Shown here in pieces: positions 11,769 to 23,563 of a stretch of DNA of 64,000 nucleotides (positions are counted from its first letter, which is position 1; every line of letters begins with the position of its first letter). Both the position numbers and the translations under genes were made by a program. The stretch comes from Termitomyces sp. T153. Taxonomy: Eukaryota; Basidiomycota; Agaricomycetes; Agaricales; Lyophyllaceae. The stretch covers positions 1 to 64,000 of the forward strand of contig JACKQL020000037.1 of assembly GCA_018296165.2 (NCBI GenBank), written 5' to 3'. The notes under the pieces are model-generated. The model was not told where the DNA came from. It did no database searches and was given only the letters and a program-made list of their open reading frames with translations.

Positions 11769-12906
11769 TGTCATGACCCATTCCCTGAAGCCCCGTACAC
11801 TGCCTGACAAACCCCCGCTCCCCCAGAACCCCCCCCTGACGCTTCATCAAACTTCCCCAGTACTCTGCGCCAACTCCGGCTAACTCCAACACATTCTTGG
11901 CTAACTCCAATGGCCCCCTGGCCAACTCCGATGTCTTCCCCGCAGCTGCCGGCGCTTCCCCTGGACTTCCTGAGCTCCTGGGACCACTCCCCACCATGCC
12001 TGACCCCATTACACATCATCAACTTGACACCCTGGCTCCCCCGACTTACCCTGGGGTATCATGACAATCTTGGAACGGACCACATCACAATTGATCCCAT
12101 CAACATATCAATGCAGCCCACCCTCTGGTCGTAACCGACACCCGTCGACTCCGCCAAGCTCCACCAAGCCCTGCCACCACAGCTGACATCCCCAGAGACC
12201 TTCAGTATATAAGACATAGAGTAGCTCCTTGGACTCTAGTCTGGAGATCTACTTACCTATGTACTGGCCTTTCCTGATGTGTTCCTGATTGTTTCTTCTC
12301 ATGTTTTGTGTTCTGTGTCTTGTTTTCCTTATTCTCAGTCTCCCGGTCTTATCTTGTCTCTATTCCGTTATCTTTTTGTTATCGTTCTGTGTCCCCAACT
12401 GAATCTATTCTTGTTCTCATCTCGTCTTTGTCTCATTTTGTTCAACCCTGTCTCGTCTCATCTGATTCCGTCTATTATGTTCAAGCCCTCTTGACCATAA
12501 CGTCCTCACAAACTCCACAATTACAATTACAAACCTCCAACACTCATTACCAACCCCAGACCCTGCTATACACTCGGCTCCGAACCCCATCAATCCCTGT
12601 TGATCCCCCATCAGAACACTGGCTCCACTCCTGTCATCTGCATAGCCTCTGCCTCCTCCACACCTGCAATACTCACACACAGACTTATGCCTGAACCCCA
12701 CCAAGCCCATCCCCCTTCTCCACAACTTGTCCTCTACTCCTCCAGACCTCCCCAGACTTGCTCGGATCAATTTCCCCCAGCTATCCTCACAAGTCCCCAG
12801 TGCTTGGAACACCTCCGAGTGCCCAGTTGTCAGTGCAGGGAATCATGTTTGCCTAGTAAGGACTTGCCCAGTGTAGCTGAGCCCCCATGGTCAGCGGAAC
12901 CTGACA
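11769..12906 (+). repeat. Element A LTR 5 (3' LTR of copy 2)
   Basis: Starts TGTCATGACCC at 11,769 after a polypurine tract and ends GGAACCTGACA at 12,906. TATATAA at about 12,206, one copy of the 20-bp CT repeat. It is followed at once by minus-strand RNase H coding sequence of gypsy-2, so it marks the insertion point of element A into that element. Confidence 0.75.
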
Positions 12907-15900
12907 GTCAGGATTCTGAAGCATGCCCTTAATGTAGCAAGCGTCGACTTTGATGATAAGGTTCCTAACACCAATGAGGTACATCCATAAAGCTTGTAGC
13001 GCTCGATAAAGGCCATAGAGTTCCAACTTGGACTGACTGAATCTGGCTTCTCTGTCATTTAGCATAATTGATCCAAAGCGGTTGTAGTGGCATTCCTTGC
13101 AATTGTTGCTAGTGCACTGGCAAAGATAATATTCGACTGCTATGTACGAGGTGTCCACTGCTAAGATGACAGAGTCAGGCAATTCATAGTCAATAGGAAC
13201 TAAGGGCTTAGTGTCTTGTAAGGCTTTCACAAGGTCACGTTGAGCATTTATCTGGTCAGGGCCAAACTTGAAAGGGATGCCAATGTGAGTAAGTTTTGTT
13301 AGGTTGTTGGCTCGATGGGCAAAGTTCTTGACAAAAATCCTAAGTAACCCAACTGTGCCCAAAAAGGCTTGGACTTCCAATAGCAACTTGCAAGGGCCCC
13401 ACCACTCAATTAGGGCTAAGCAACTTTTGTCAGGGATTCAACCGCTAGGAGTGCAAACATGACCTAGAATCTTGAAAGTCAGGGTGCAAAGAACAAGTTT
13501 GTGACCAGAAAAAGTGCCACTGCAATATTTCATTCGCTGGAGAACCCTGTTGAGAAGCTCAAAGAACTCCCATAACACTAGGCAAATGTTTGGATTAGCG
13601 GGATGCTTAGCGGGTTTACCGTTAACGATCTTCCAGTCCTTGGGTCCTTTAGTGCCAACATTGTCGATAAAGCTGAGCACGTTATGGGGGATCTCTGGCT
13701 GCAAAATGAAAGTAATGTTGTTGTGAAAAATAGGCACCGAGTTGGTCCATCCCATCGGCAAGGTTACTAAGCAAAGAGCACCAAACAGAGTCTGGAATGT
13801 TGTTAAGTCATATGAAGCGGGGTCGATAAGTCGCTCATTGTGGCCAACGTAGAGGTCAAGAGTGGTGCCACAGATGTGTCCAGCAAAAGATTCTGCAACA
13901 TGGTCTGGAAAGGGTGGTACTCCAGAATGGCAAATGGTGACATGGTTTAGTGGCTCGAGACTGTGCACAATTCTGAGCTTACCATTCTTCTTGAGAACAC
14001 AAAACCAAAACACCAGCGCTAATCTTGTCACAAATAATCTTGCATACTTCCTTTTCTAGTCCTGGGGGTATGGGGCGATTATGCTGGACCCACAGTACAT
14101 GCGGAATTGTTGGTATGCATACTGGCGGGAAAAAGTCAGGGCGCAAACTTCCTTGTTTGGAATCTTCCCAAGCAAAAGCTTTTTCCTGCTTGGCAACCAT
14201 GTTGACTAGTACATTGATTTTGCCGGTAGTGAGGAATCCTGTGTCGTGGTCCTTAACAAGTTTTGCTTGTTGTTCACTAGTGAATTGCTTTGTCAGGACA
14301 AAAGGTGGTGGATTTGGATTGAGCTGAGGGATTGTCGCTAGCAGATTGCCAATAATCTGGCACTCAATTTGGAAATCCTCGCTAACGTGGCTGGCAACTG
14401 GTTTGGTTTTCATGGCGATGGGTTTGTACTTCTTCTTTACTTGAACTCCTCTTTGCTTAGGGGGTTTGTTAGCAACAAATTGAGCAGGGAATGGAATGTC
14501 AACATAGGTGGGGGTAGTGTCTGTAACATGTGTATCAAGTGGTAAAGTCTGTCCAAGAATCAGGGGATTAGATGTATCAGCAGAAACCAGATAAGAACAA
14601 GGTGGAAGGAACAAATCAGATATGTTGCTAGCCATAGCATAAAGGTATGCTAGCGCAGGATTAGTCTGTGTGTCAGAATTAGTAAGTAAAATGTCATTGT
14701 CCAAATCACAAGAAGCTATACAAGTCACTAGACCAGTTAAATGGTCATAGCTGATAATGATTGCTATGTTGCTATCTTCTTCATCCATGCCTTTGGCAAT
14801 GAAAGCAATGGGGTGCTTCTGTTTCGAAGTGAACATTCTGGTGGTGGTTCCTTTTGGATTTGCCGCGAGTAAATGTAGGGATAGTGCACCGTTGGCTAGT
14901 ATTGGGGTCCATGATTGTTATAGTAGTTTTGACATCACTAAGCATGTTGACTGTACTTTGAGTTAATACATCAAAGGGGTGTCCAAGTAGAATGTCGTAG
15001 GTGGGAGACCATAAAACGTGGATTTGGAGATATACTGTAATGTCACCAATAGTACATGGTACATTTTGAGCAAGTCCTAGCGATCAGTCCATGGTGCCAT
15101 TAGCACTCTGCATGTTTAAAACTATGTTGGGATTGTAGGATAGTCCAAGGTTGCTGGCAATTTCTGCTGACATCAAAATAATCTGAGAGCCACTGTCGTG
15201 AATGCATTCCACTTCCTCTTTGTTGTCAATCAGCATCATGATGGTACAAAGTGACTGAGAATCCTTAGCGACAGTGAGCACCACAGGCTCTTCTCCATAG
15301 GGTAGCAAATTGATGTAGGCTTCAATGGGGTCAACAGATGCAAAAGGTGCCTTATCTGAGGTCAGTCCATTAGTGGTATCGATGTTGGATCCTAGCAAAA
15401 ACTGGGGTTCTTCAATAGCGAAAGTCAGCAATATATCTTCAAAAATGTTGCTGGGGTCTTGTACTGTATTAGTGCTAGTGCCTACTAGTCATTTGGGTGT
15501 AACCGCTGTTCTAAACTGATTCTGGATGTCCTGTGATACTGAGCAAAGTTCACCAACCAATACTGTAACCTTGGTGCTTAAAACCCATTTGAAAACTGCC
15601 TTGGACTGCTCAATGTCGTAAATGAGTGGCATAGTTCAATATGCACCATTGTTAGTTTGGTCAGGAGCAGCAAAATTCCTGTTAGCGGAGGGTACATAGT
15701 GACCAGGGATACCAGAAAACAGATGAATGGGAGGCTGAGCAATGGGTTCCTTAGCGACAGGTGGTTGTTCATTAATGATGGTATGTTCAGATGCTTTGCC
15801 TTTGTCTGTGGGCTTAGTGGCAGGAGCTGGAGTTGAATCAGAAGCAGATGAAGTCACCGAGGTGTTGCTAGTTGGGGGTGTTGCCTTTGGGGTATCGTTT

Positions 15901-17445
15901 GCTAGTCAATAAGCCATGTGGGGGACTTGTACGCCGTCAAACTTTTTGCCAGGTTGCCTGAGTGCAAAGAGTTCATGTTCCAAAGCCTTGATCCGTTCTT
16001 TCTTGCTTAGTGCTCGGCCCATAGTGACGTTCTGTTGCATTACTTTGTGGATTAGCAACTGCTGCATAGCCGCTTGCTCAGGATCCAGGTTAGCATTGGA
16101 AGAGAGTCTGCTGGTAACGATTTGTCCTGGGTTAAGCCTGTGCCATTCCTTGATGTGTTCCATGTATAGTTGCTTGCCAAAATAATTAGGGATCATTGTG
16201 CCTGATGGTAAAATGATCTTTCCTTTGGCATTCCAATGGACCTTACCCTGTTGAATCATTTGCTCCAGTTTCATACACGTGCCTTGGACCATGGTGTGAC
16301 CAATTTCACCACAAAAGTGGCAAGTGCTGTTAGCAAACTGTTGACAAGGTTGGGTGTTACCATTGGTCAAAAGAGCTTCCAAACGTTCCAAGGTGCTGAC
16401 TATCACTGTGATGGTTGTTAATTCCAAAGTTTCTTGCTTAGGCATAGGTAAAGGGGCAGCTGGTGCATTAGCAATTGGCAATGACAAAGGAATACCACTG
16501 GTGCCATTGCTGGTCTTGGTCATAGAGGTGTCCATTCCCTTTAAAATCCATTCAGCGCCCTCAAAAACTTGGTCAACATTGTAAGGGTCCTCAGGATGGT
16601 GGTTGGGGAAGAGTGATTTTGAGGTGGCAAATGATTTTGGACCATAGCGATGTAGGGATACCTTGTTGGAACAAGCAAAATTCCTCATTACAATAGAGTT
16701 TACCATTAGCAAGTAACCATCTGGTGACATGTTGGAAATCCCTGTAGTAATCAGAGAACCTTCCCAAAGTCACTAAGCCACTGTTGAAAGTCTGGTTGAC
16801 CAGTCATTCCAAGTTGCCAAGGTTATAACAAGCACTAGCATCAGTGCCAGAGTACAGCCTAAGCACTGCCAATTTCCATTCCTGGTAAGTATATGGTCGG
16901 GGAGTGTTGTTGCCGATATTGTTGCCAAATTCAGGCAAACCAAGCCAGGTTTCTGCTGTGTCATAAGAGATGTATTGCGATGCATATTCCTTCTTCTGGG
17001 TGTTGTCAGTGATGCCACAGTCAGCAAAGAGGTATTCCAGTTCCTTGAAGTATTGGGGGAGTTCTCTAGGGTGACTCTCATCCCATTTAGGCACAGTTGT
17101 GTCGTTGCATGGTGGCATTCTAGCACGCCGAGCGGCAGGGTCATTGTTCATATTAGTGATTGTTGGGTTTAGCAAACAAAGGGGGTTAGTTGGTGATGAA
17201 GGGATAGATTGGGCTTCTGGGAAAAAGATAGAGTTGGTCGGGGTCAAAGGTGAAAGTGGTGTGTTGAGGAAACTTTTGATAAAGGCACCTGGAAAATTGG
17301 CAAGGATTTTGCTAACATCACAAAGGTTTTTAGTGGTTTCAAGTTTGTCGGCAAGAGGTCGAGGACAGGCTGCTGGCAAAGAGTGCTGAGGGGTCAAAAA
17401 TGAAGGTGGAAGTGATTCGACAAGGTTTTCCAAGCAATGTTTCAC
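12907..17445 (-). pseudogene. Ty3/gypsy element 'gypsy-2': gag-protease-RT-RNase H, truncated and broken
   Basis: Reads leftward. Gag at 17,445-16,804, continuing to 15,906 with a zinc-knuckle-like CHFCGEIGH. Protease-like segment at 15,431-15,084 with the active-site context HDSGSQ. A spacer and RT N-terminus at 14,836-13,979, RT at 14,031-13,438, RNase H at 13,386-12,907. The RT catalytic box reads FIDN where active elements have two acidic residues, and several in-frame stops and frame changes separate the parts, so it is not functional. It ends abruptly in RNase H, where element A is inserted; the integrase part would lie left of the window. Confidence 0.8.
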
Positions 17446-17491
17446 TTAAGCTCTGGTTTCTGGCAGAATGGTTAACTTCAAAGTCCCTCAT

Positions 17492-17505
17492 GGTGGGCTC
17501 CAAAA
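17492..17505 (-). other. Putative primer-binding site of gypsy-2
   Basis: Just inside the LTR on the minus strand, two bases after the terminal CATCA, comes TTGGAGCCCACC. A TGG-starting run in this position is typical of a tRNA-primed site. I did not assign the tRNA. Confidence 0.4.
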
Positions 17506-18655
17506 TGATGTGCTCCTATGCCACCTAGTGCCATGCAGGAAATCTAAAAAGAAGATCTAACACTAGTCACTAGATAGGATAGCTGGCAGTAGGAAATTAA
17601 TAGTTGAGGGCAAGTCAGTAACCATCCCAGAGAACTAGAGCAAAAGTTGTGTTGTGGAGTGAAGTCAAAAGAAGTTGCTATCACTAGCTGAAGTTGCTAG
17701 TGATGATAAGGAAAGAAAATGGGTAAAGACAAATAACATTGCTAAGACAATGTGTACCCCTAACGGAGGTAGGAAGAGTGAGGGGATAGGGTAGGAAAAA
17801 GGGAGGAAGGCAGTAATAAGAAGACTAAAATCAGAGAACAAACGTGAACTAGTCACTAGCTGTAGTCACTAATGTTGCTAAGTCAAAATAACACAAATAG
17901 GCACCCGCAGTTGGCACCACACTAGGTTGAGGTCAAAGTTGAGAAGGCTTGTCGCTAAGCCAAAGTCAAAAGCAATAGAGGAACAAAAGAAGCAAAGTGA
18001 AATCTCAAGCTGGTAAGCTTAGAGAGAGCAACTAGTCGATGCTGATGGGGGTTCTCTGTTCTATTTTGCTATGCTCAGGATAGTGTCTATGTACAGGCGG
18101 TATTTATACGTTTCCAAAGTATAGTATGGGAAAGTAAGCAAATAGTCGCCACTGGTGATGGCATCTGTCACTGTGTTTATGGTCCATACAAGGTGTCAGT
18201 CTGTAACTAGGTGAAAAGCCATAAGCGAAGTCTCTATGGCATATAAATGCAAATGAATCCAAAAAGAGTGAGTCCAATGTCAATACCTGAAGCGTAGATG
18301 CCATTCAAGTATATTGGTAAGCTTGGCAAGGGGAATGATAGTAAAAAGATATGCATCTGGTAATATGTCTGTATATAGTAAGAGAACACTGTTTTATTGC
18401 CAGAGTCACTAAAGTCACTAATAATTGTTGCTAAGAAAGATCTAGGCCTTGATGTTCCAGGCCCAAGTTCCAGGCTCCACATAATATTTCTCATGATCAA
18501 AAAGTCTTATGCTCGCTAAAGTCTTGTGCTTCAGTCCAACCCTTGGGCTGGGTCCCATGTGCTGAGTGTTGTGACTTGTGCCAAATTCAAAGTAGTCAGC
18601 TGCCACTAAGTTTGAAATGCCAAAAATGGTGCTCAGCAATAACCAGGGCTCATCA
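17506..18655 (-). repeat. 5' LTR of gypsy-2
   Basis: On the minus strand it begins TGATGAGCCC at 18,655 and ends GGAGCACATCA at 17,506, about 1,150 bp. It is homologous to the solo LTR at 10,066-11,016 and contains a TATAAATA box near 18,110 (read on the minus strand). The right border abuts plus-strand RT/RNase H sequence of another element, so it marks a second nested insertion. Confidence 0.75.
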
Positions 18656-21325
18656 TTGGGTGAGGGTGCCTATGGGAATCCTTCACACGTTGACAAGGGA
18701 CATGGTACCCTATCAGTGGGAGTTCACTCACCAGTGGGCATTCAAAGACGTAAAGAAGTTGGCGTTGGCCTGCTGCGATCACTACCGAAAGCCATTGGTG
18801 TATGGCCTGGATGTGCCACCTGTCAATATGGTAATGGATGGCTGTGTCATGGGCATCATGGGAGTGATAAGTCAGGGAGAAAACTGGAGAGAAGCTAGGG
18901 TAGCTGCCTTTTTCTCTGCAAAGCTCAATGCAGCCCAGCAAAACTATCCGGTACATGAAATAGAAATGTTGGCAGGTGTCAAAACAATGTTGTGCCACCA
19001 GGATCTGCTGCAAGGAGTGAGGTTTACATGGTACACAGACCATAAGAGGCTGATCCACTTGATGGACCAGAAGAATCTTTCGGGGTGCCAGGCGTGCTGG
19101 ATTGAGAAAGTGTCAGAGTTTGACTTTGACATTGTATATGTGCCAGGTACTGAGAACATTCTATCAGATGTGCTGTCTAGACTGTACTCAAACAATCAGG
19201 CAGGCATGGTGAGAGCGCATAGTGAATACACATACTTTGATGTGATAGACAACAATGAACGGGCCACCCAGCTCATTACAATGCCTGTCCTTGTTGGTTT
19301 GGAGGGCGAGAATGCATGTGCTTTGACAACAGGCAAGGGCCTGGAAACAAGCGCAGAGGAACCTGTCAAAAAGAAGTGGGCATACCATCAAAAACAGGTG
19401 GAACCAGCCAAAACAGGGAGGGTGGAGACTGCAAAAGAATTTGTGGCCAGAGTTGTGCCACATTTTGTTCTCCAGGGCCCACGCAAACAAAATGAAGGGG
19501 GGGAAGAAGGGCTACCCTCCTCAGAGCTAGAGAAAAGCATAGACAATAACAACAAAAACAGGAAATTGACAATTAAACTGCCTGGGAAAAAGAAGCAAAA
19601 CTTACCTAAGAATATAACAACTCAGCCAGAAGTCCAAATCGACCCTGCTGAACTGTGTCTGGATGAGGATCTAGCAAATAGATCTCAACGACTACAGGAG
19701 GAATACATGGAACTTGCACTATTGATGTTGGAAGAGTTGCTGAGCCTGGGTAAAGACCTGATAGACCTAGTAGCAGCAGTGAAAGGTCAATATCAAGAAG
19801 ATAAGTTGTTCATAGATATAATAGAGAACCCTTGAGCTCACAAGTTATGAAGTAACAAAAGACAACTTAGTCTTTCTGAAGTCAGAAGGAAAAAAACTGT
19901 TGTGCATCCCAGCGATAATTGTTCAAGGATGCAGTATCTGGGAAATCATTATAGCAGAGGCACACTCATTACTAGCACACTTGGGACCACGAAAAACATT
20001 ACTATACCTCCACAATCAGGTCTGGTGGAAGTCAATGATGTGTGATGTTCAAGAATACTGCAACACATGCTCCACATGCTGCTGGAACAAACCATCAAAC
20101 CAGAAACCATTTGGGCTTCTGAAACCATTGAAGGTACCTACCCTACCATGGGAAGTAATTGGTATAGACTTCATAGGACCGTTGCCAGAATCAAAGGACA
20201 GGAACAGAACATACAATTCTATTACTGTGATTATAGATCTACTAACTGCCATGGTACATGTGGTACCTAGTCAAATAAATTATACTGCTAGACAGGTCAC
20301 TGAACTAATCTTTGATGAGGTCTACAAGTACCATGGACTACCAAGGGCTATTGTCAGCGACCACAATTCATATTTTACTAGCACATTTTGGTCTCACCTA
20401 CATGACTTAATTGGAACTCAACTTAGAATGTTGTCAGCATATCATCTGCAATCGGATGGATCTACTGAGCATGCTAACAGAACTATAGTACAAATGATTA
20501 GACAATGCATTGGAGACCATCTGAAAGACTGGGTGGCTAAGTTACCAGCAATTGAATTTGCCATCAACTCAGCACGATCAGAGACCACGGGCTACTTGCC
20601 CTTCTTCCTCAACTCTGGAAGGATGCCAAGACCAATGATCTGGAACAACGCTAGGCCAGATGAATTCCCAGGTGTTTAGGGTGTTTGCACAGTGGCTCAA
20701 ACTCACCTTAATAGCTGCCCATGACTGTATTCTGGGTGCACATATCAAACAAACAAGGAACACCAATCGCCGCAGACAACCATCTCCCTTCACAATGGGA
20801 GACATGGTGTATGTGTCTACCAAGAACTTCACTTACCCCAAGGGGTTCCCACGTAAGCTGATTCCCAAGTACAAGGGACCATACCAGATCACTGAAGATT
20901 TTCACAACAACTCATTCTGAGTAGCAATATCCAAAAACATGAAACAATGAGGAATCCATGACATGTTTCATTCCACTCTACTACATATTCACAAGCCAAA
21001 TAACAATCAATTATTCCTGGGCTGACTGGACGAACAAATCATAGAGTCTGAGTTGAACAAGTGGGCTGCCAAGCACATTGTGGCACACCATGGGGCTCAG
21101 ACTAAAGCTATGTTTGAGGTACTGTGGAAGGCTGGAGACCGGTCATGGATGACATATGAGCAGGTCAAAGAACTGAACCTGCTTGAGTCTTACCTTGAAT
21201 TATTGGAATACAAAAAAATTGAAGAATTGATCGATGTCAGGACCAGTAAGCCTCCCCTCAATGACCCACAAATAATTTTGGGACTGGTAAATTTTCAAAT
21301 GTATATAGGAGCTGGACAGGTTTGA
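18656..21325 (+). pseudogene. Ty3/gypsy element 'gypsy-1': RNase H, integrase, chromodomain-like end
   Basis: Starts abruptly inside the RT/RNase H connection because gypsy-2 is inserted there. RNase H (about 18,660-19,190) shows VMDGCVMG, HEIEML, YTDHK and ILSDVLSR. Integrase follows (19,900-20,679) with an HHCC zinc segment and a DDE core: GIDFIGP, VSDHNSYF and STEHANRT. A GPY/F-like end (KGPYQI) and a chromodomain-like tail with VLWKAGDRSW (21,053-21,325) place it among chromoviruses. Frame breaks occur near 19,833 and 20,679, and in-frame TGA stops at 20,918, 20,948 and 21,023, so it is dead. Confidence 0.85.
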
Positions 21326-21424
21326 GAGGCCATACAGCCCCCGACCACCACCAGGCTACCTACCTACACTCACACTCTACATGTCTCAGCCATCACTTTA
21401 CCTCTCTCATGCTGCCCACCTCTC

Positions 21425-21946
21425 ATGGGTCATCCTAACCCCTACAAGAATCAAGGCAATTCTGGCGAGGGACCAACCAGACCACAATTCCATCCCTATC
21501 TTGCTGTTGACTCCACCATGGGTCTGGTGATCCTGCACAACCCCCAGAACCTGAGCTGCAGAATCGTACTCCACCCCTACCAGATCCAGTTGTATCTGGA
21601 CTTTGACCTAGAAGTGCAACAGACCCACGGAAATCCCCACAGTGCCATGCCTATTGGCTACCCCATATTCTCAGAGATTCTGAACCTGGCAGACCCAGAA
21701 ACCAAATGCCCCTACCGACTCTCTCAGCTTGATCATCAGACTCACACCTGGTCCCAGGTGAACAGACCCTTCCCCAACAGGTACCTCCCCAGCACTTTTG
21801 TGGATCCCCATCTTGACCTACTGGTGACACTGGGCTTCATCTCAAAACAGGGTGATGTGGACAAACAGACCATTGAAGATGCTGTACAGGCCTGGCATGC
21901 TCCATCTGGACAACTCGTGCAGCACACCAAACAGTATCACACCTGA
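21425..21946 (+). pseudogene. Accessory ORF downstream of gypsy-1 pol
   Basis: A 173-codon open frame between the chromodomain-like end and the 3' LTR, in the element's orientation. It has no domain I recognise. Its position within the element suggests it belongs to it. Composition is Pro/His/Leu-rich. A further short Ser/Pro-rich frame (21,965-22,396, ending in a Lys/Glu-rich stretch) lies before the LTR. Confidence 0.4.
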
Positions 21947-22470
21947 TGTGCTAATCCTTATTCTGTGTTGTCAAGCAAGTCAGGCAATTCAACCAGATTC
22001 TATTTGGAACTTCATAACAACTACTCTGCTTTGCCAGCCCCAGTTGGTAGTTCCTCAGCCATGGCTTCTTCCTCCACCCCTCATTACCCCCACTCTAATT
22101 TGGGTTCCCCTTCTTCCACCCCAGTCAGCTCTGTCCCCTCACCTGTGCAATTGTCTCACACCACCATTGCTGCCACCATTACCTCAAGCAGCCTCGTCAT
22201 CAAAGAGAAGGACCCAAAAGACAAGGGAAAGGGAAAAGCCACAGAAGAAGAGGAGATGGAGGTTGATGCCACTGATGTTCCCTCCCCGAGGATGATTTTT
22301 TGGATGAGGAACTCCAGGACCTTCTTAGGTCTCCCAAGACTCACACAAAAAAGGCTGACTAATCCGGCAGCATTGCCCAGGTTCCCTCTCGACTAGTCTT
22401 CATTTATCTCATCATCACTCCCATAACTTTTCTCATCAAAAGCCGTATTGTCATCTGATTGGAGGGCAAA

Positions 22471-22696
22471 TGTAGCGGCCCCATGACTGCATCACCTATG
22501 CAATTTATCCTATCTAATCTCAGTCATCCAATTCAGTAAAATTTACTTATCATATTCTGAATCCCCCCATAGTATAAAAGGTTTTGGAATAATTGTGTTA
22601 AGTGGCTTCTTGTGAATACAGGGCTTGAAACAGTTCTATCACAAGACTCAACTCCGTGTGACCATACTCTGCTGTATTAGGCAGACTACCATTACA
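22471..22696 (+). repeat. Putative 3' LTR of gypsy-1
   Basis: A purine run (TTGGAGGGCAAA) is followed by TGTAGCGGCC at 22,471. A TATAAAAG box lies at about 22,573 and the best terminal match is CATTACA at 22,696. The 5' LTR is not in the window, so the borders are inferred from position, TGTA...TACA ends and the TATA box. Confidence 0.45.
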
Positions 22697-23563
22697 CCAG
22701 GCTCTCTGCAAAAATCTGTAGCAGATGTTACCTTTCTATTTTGGCTTGGCTGAATGGAATGACAAGTTTAAACTGGAGTAAACAAGTGCAGTATATGTTA
22801 TAGAAAACATTATGTTGATGTGTGATTGTGGACATAGGCAGGGCGCAAGCTCCAATGTAGAAGGATTGAACTTGCCTTGAATAATTTACTCTACACGCCT
22901 GTCACGTGCTCATAGAACTGTAGTCTAGACCCGTTTAAAGCCAACTGCCCCTGAACAGAAAGAGAAACAAACGTGAACATGAATTAAACGGCTTATGTTT
23001 ACAATGTGATTTTTAAATGATAACTATTAAACGACAATTTTTGAACAGGAATAAGAAATGGTGAGTGATGTCAGAGCAACTTGAAGATGTTATGTATAGG
23101 GCTGCAACAGAATTGTCACAATGGAATGGAGTCCAGATAGTAGCGGGCGTTGCGGCCAAACAGGGCGCCCTTCACGGATGAAATGGACAAGGTCTTATTG
23201 TTATTTTGAGTTGTTAATCTTCCCAAATGGGTCCGAAAATTGCAAACCTTTGTATCAGCCTTGTTCTGACGTTGGGAGTCGTTTCCAGATCTTATATCGC
23301 TTTTGTATCCGTGGGTGACGGGTTAGGCACATAAATACTCCAACTAATGAATACTTCTTCTGCCATTATCAACCACGCAAACGACTGTGTATTTACCCCC
23401 ATCTCAAGTTCAAAGTATCTCCGAATACCATGTACGTGATAACGCTTCTTCCGTAATTTTCCCGACTTTGAAAGATCAATAGACTAGTCAAATTTTGGCT
23501 CGATGCTCAAACACTGGAGGTATTCTAGACTTCCCCTAGCAAGTACTCTTCTGGGGGTGACAC
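22697..23563. other. Intergenic, no gene seen
   Basis: AT-richer than the retroelement block. No long open frame with coding character and no repeat recognised. It separates the retroelement stack from the conserved genes. Confidence 0.5.

Noticed and set aside
18104..18500. Minus-strand open frames within the gypsy-2 LTR
   Set aside because: They lie in LTR sequence shared with the solo LTR and are not conserved as protein.
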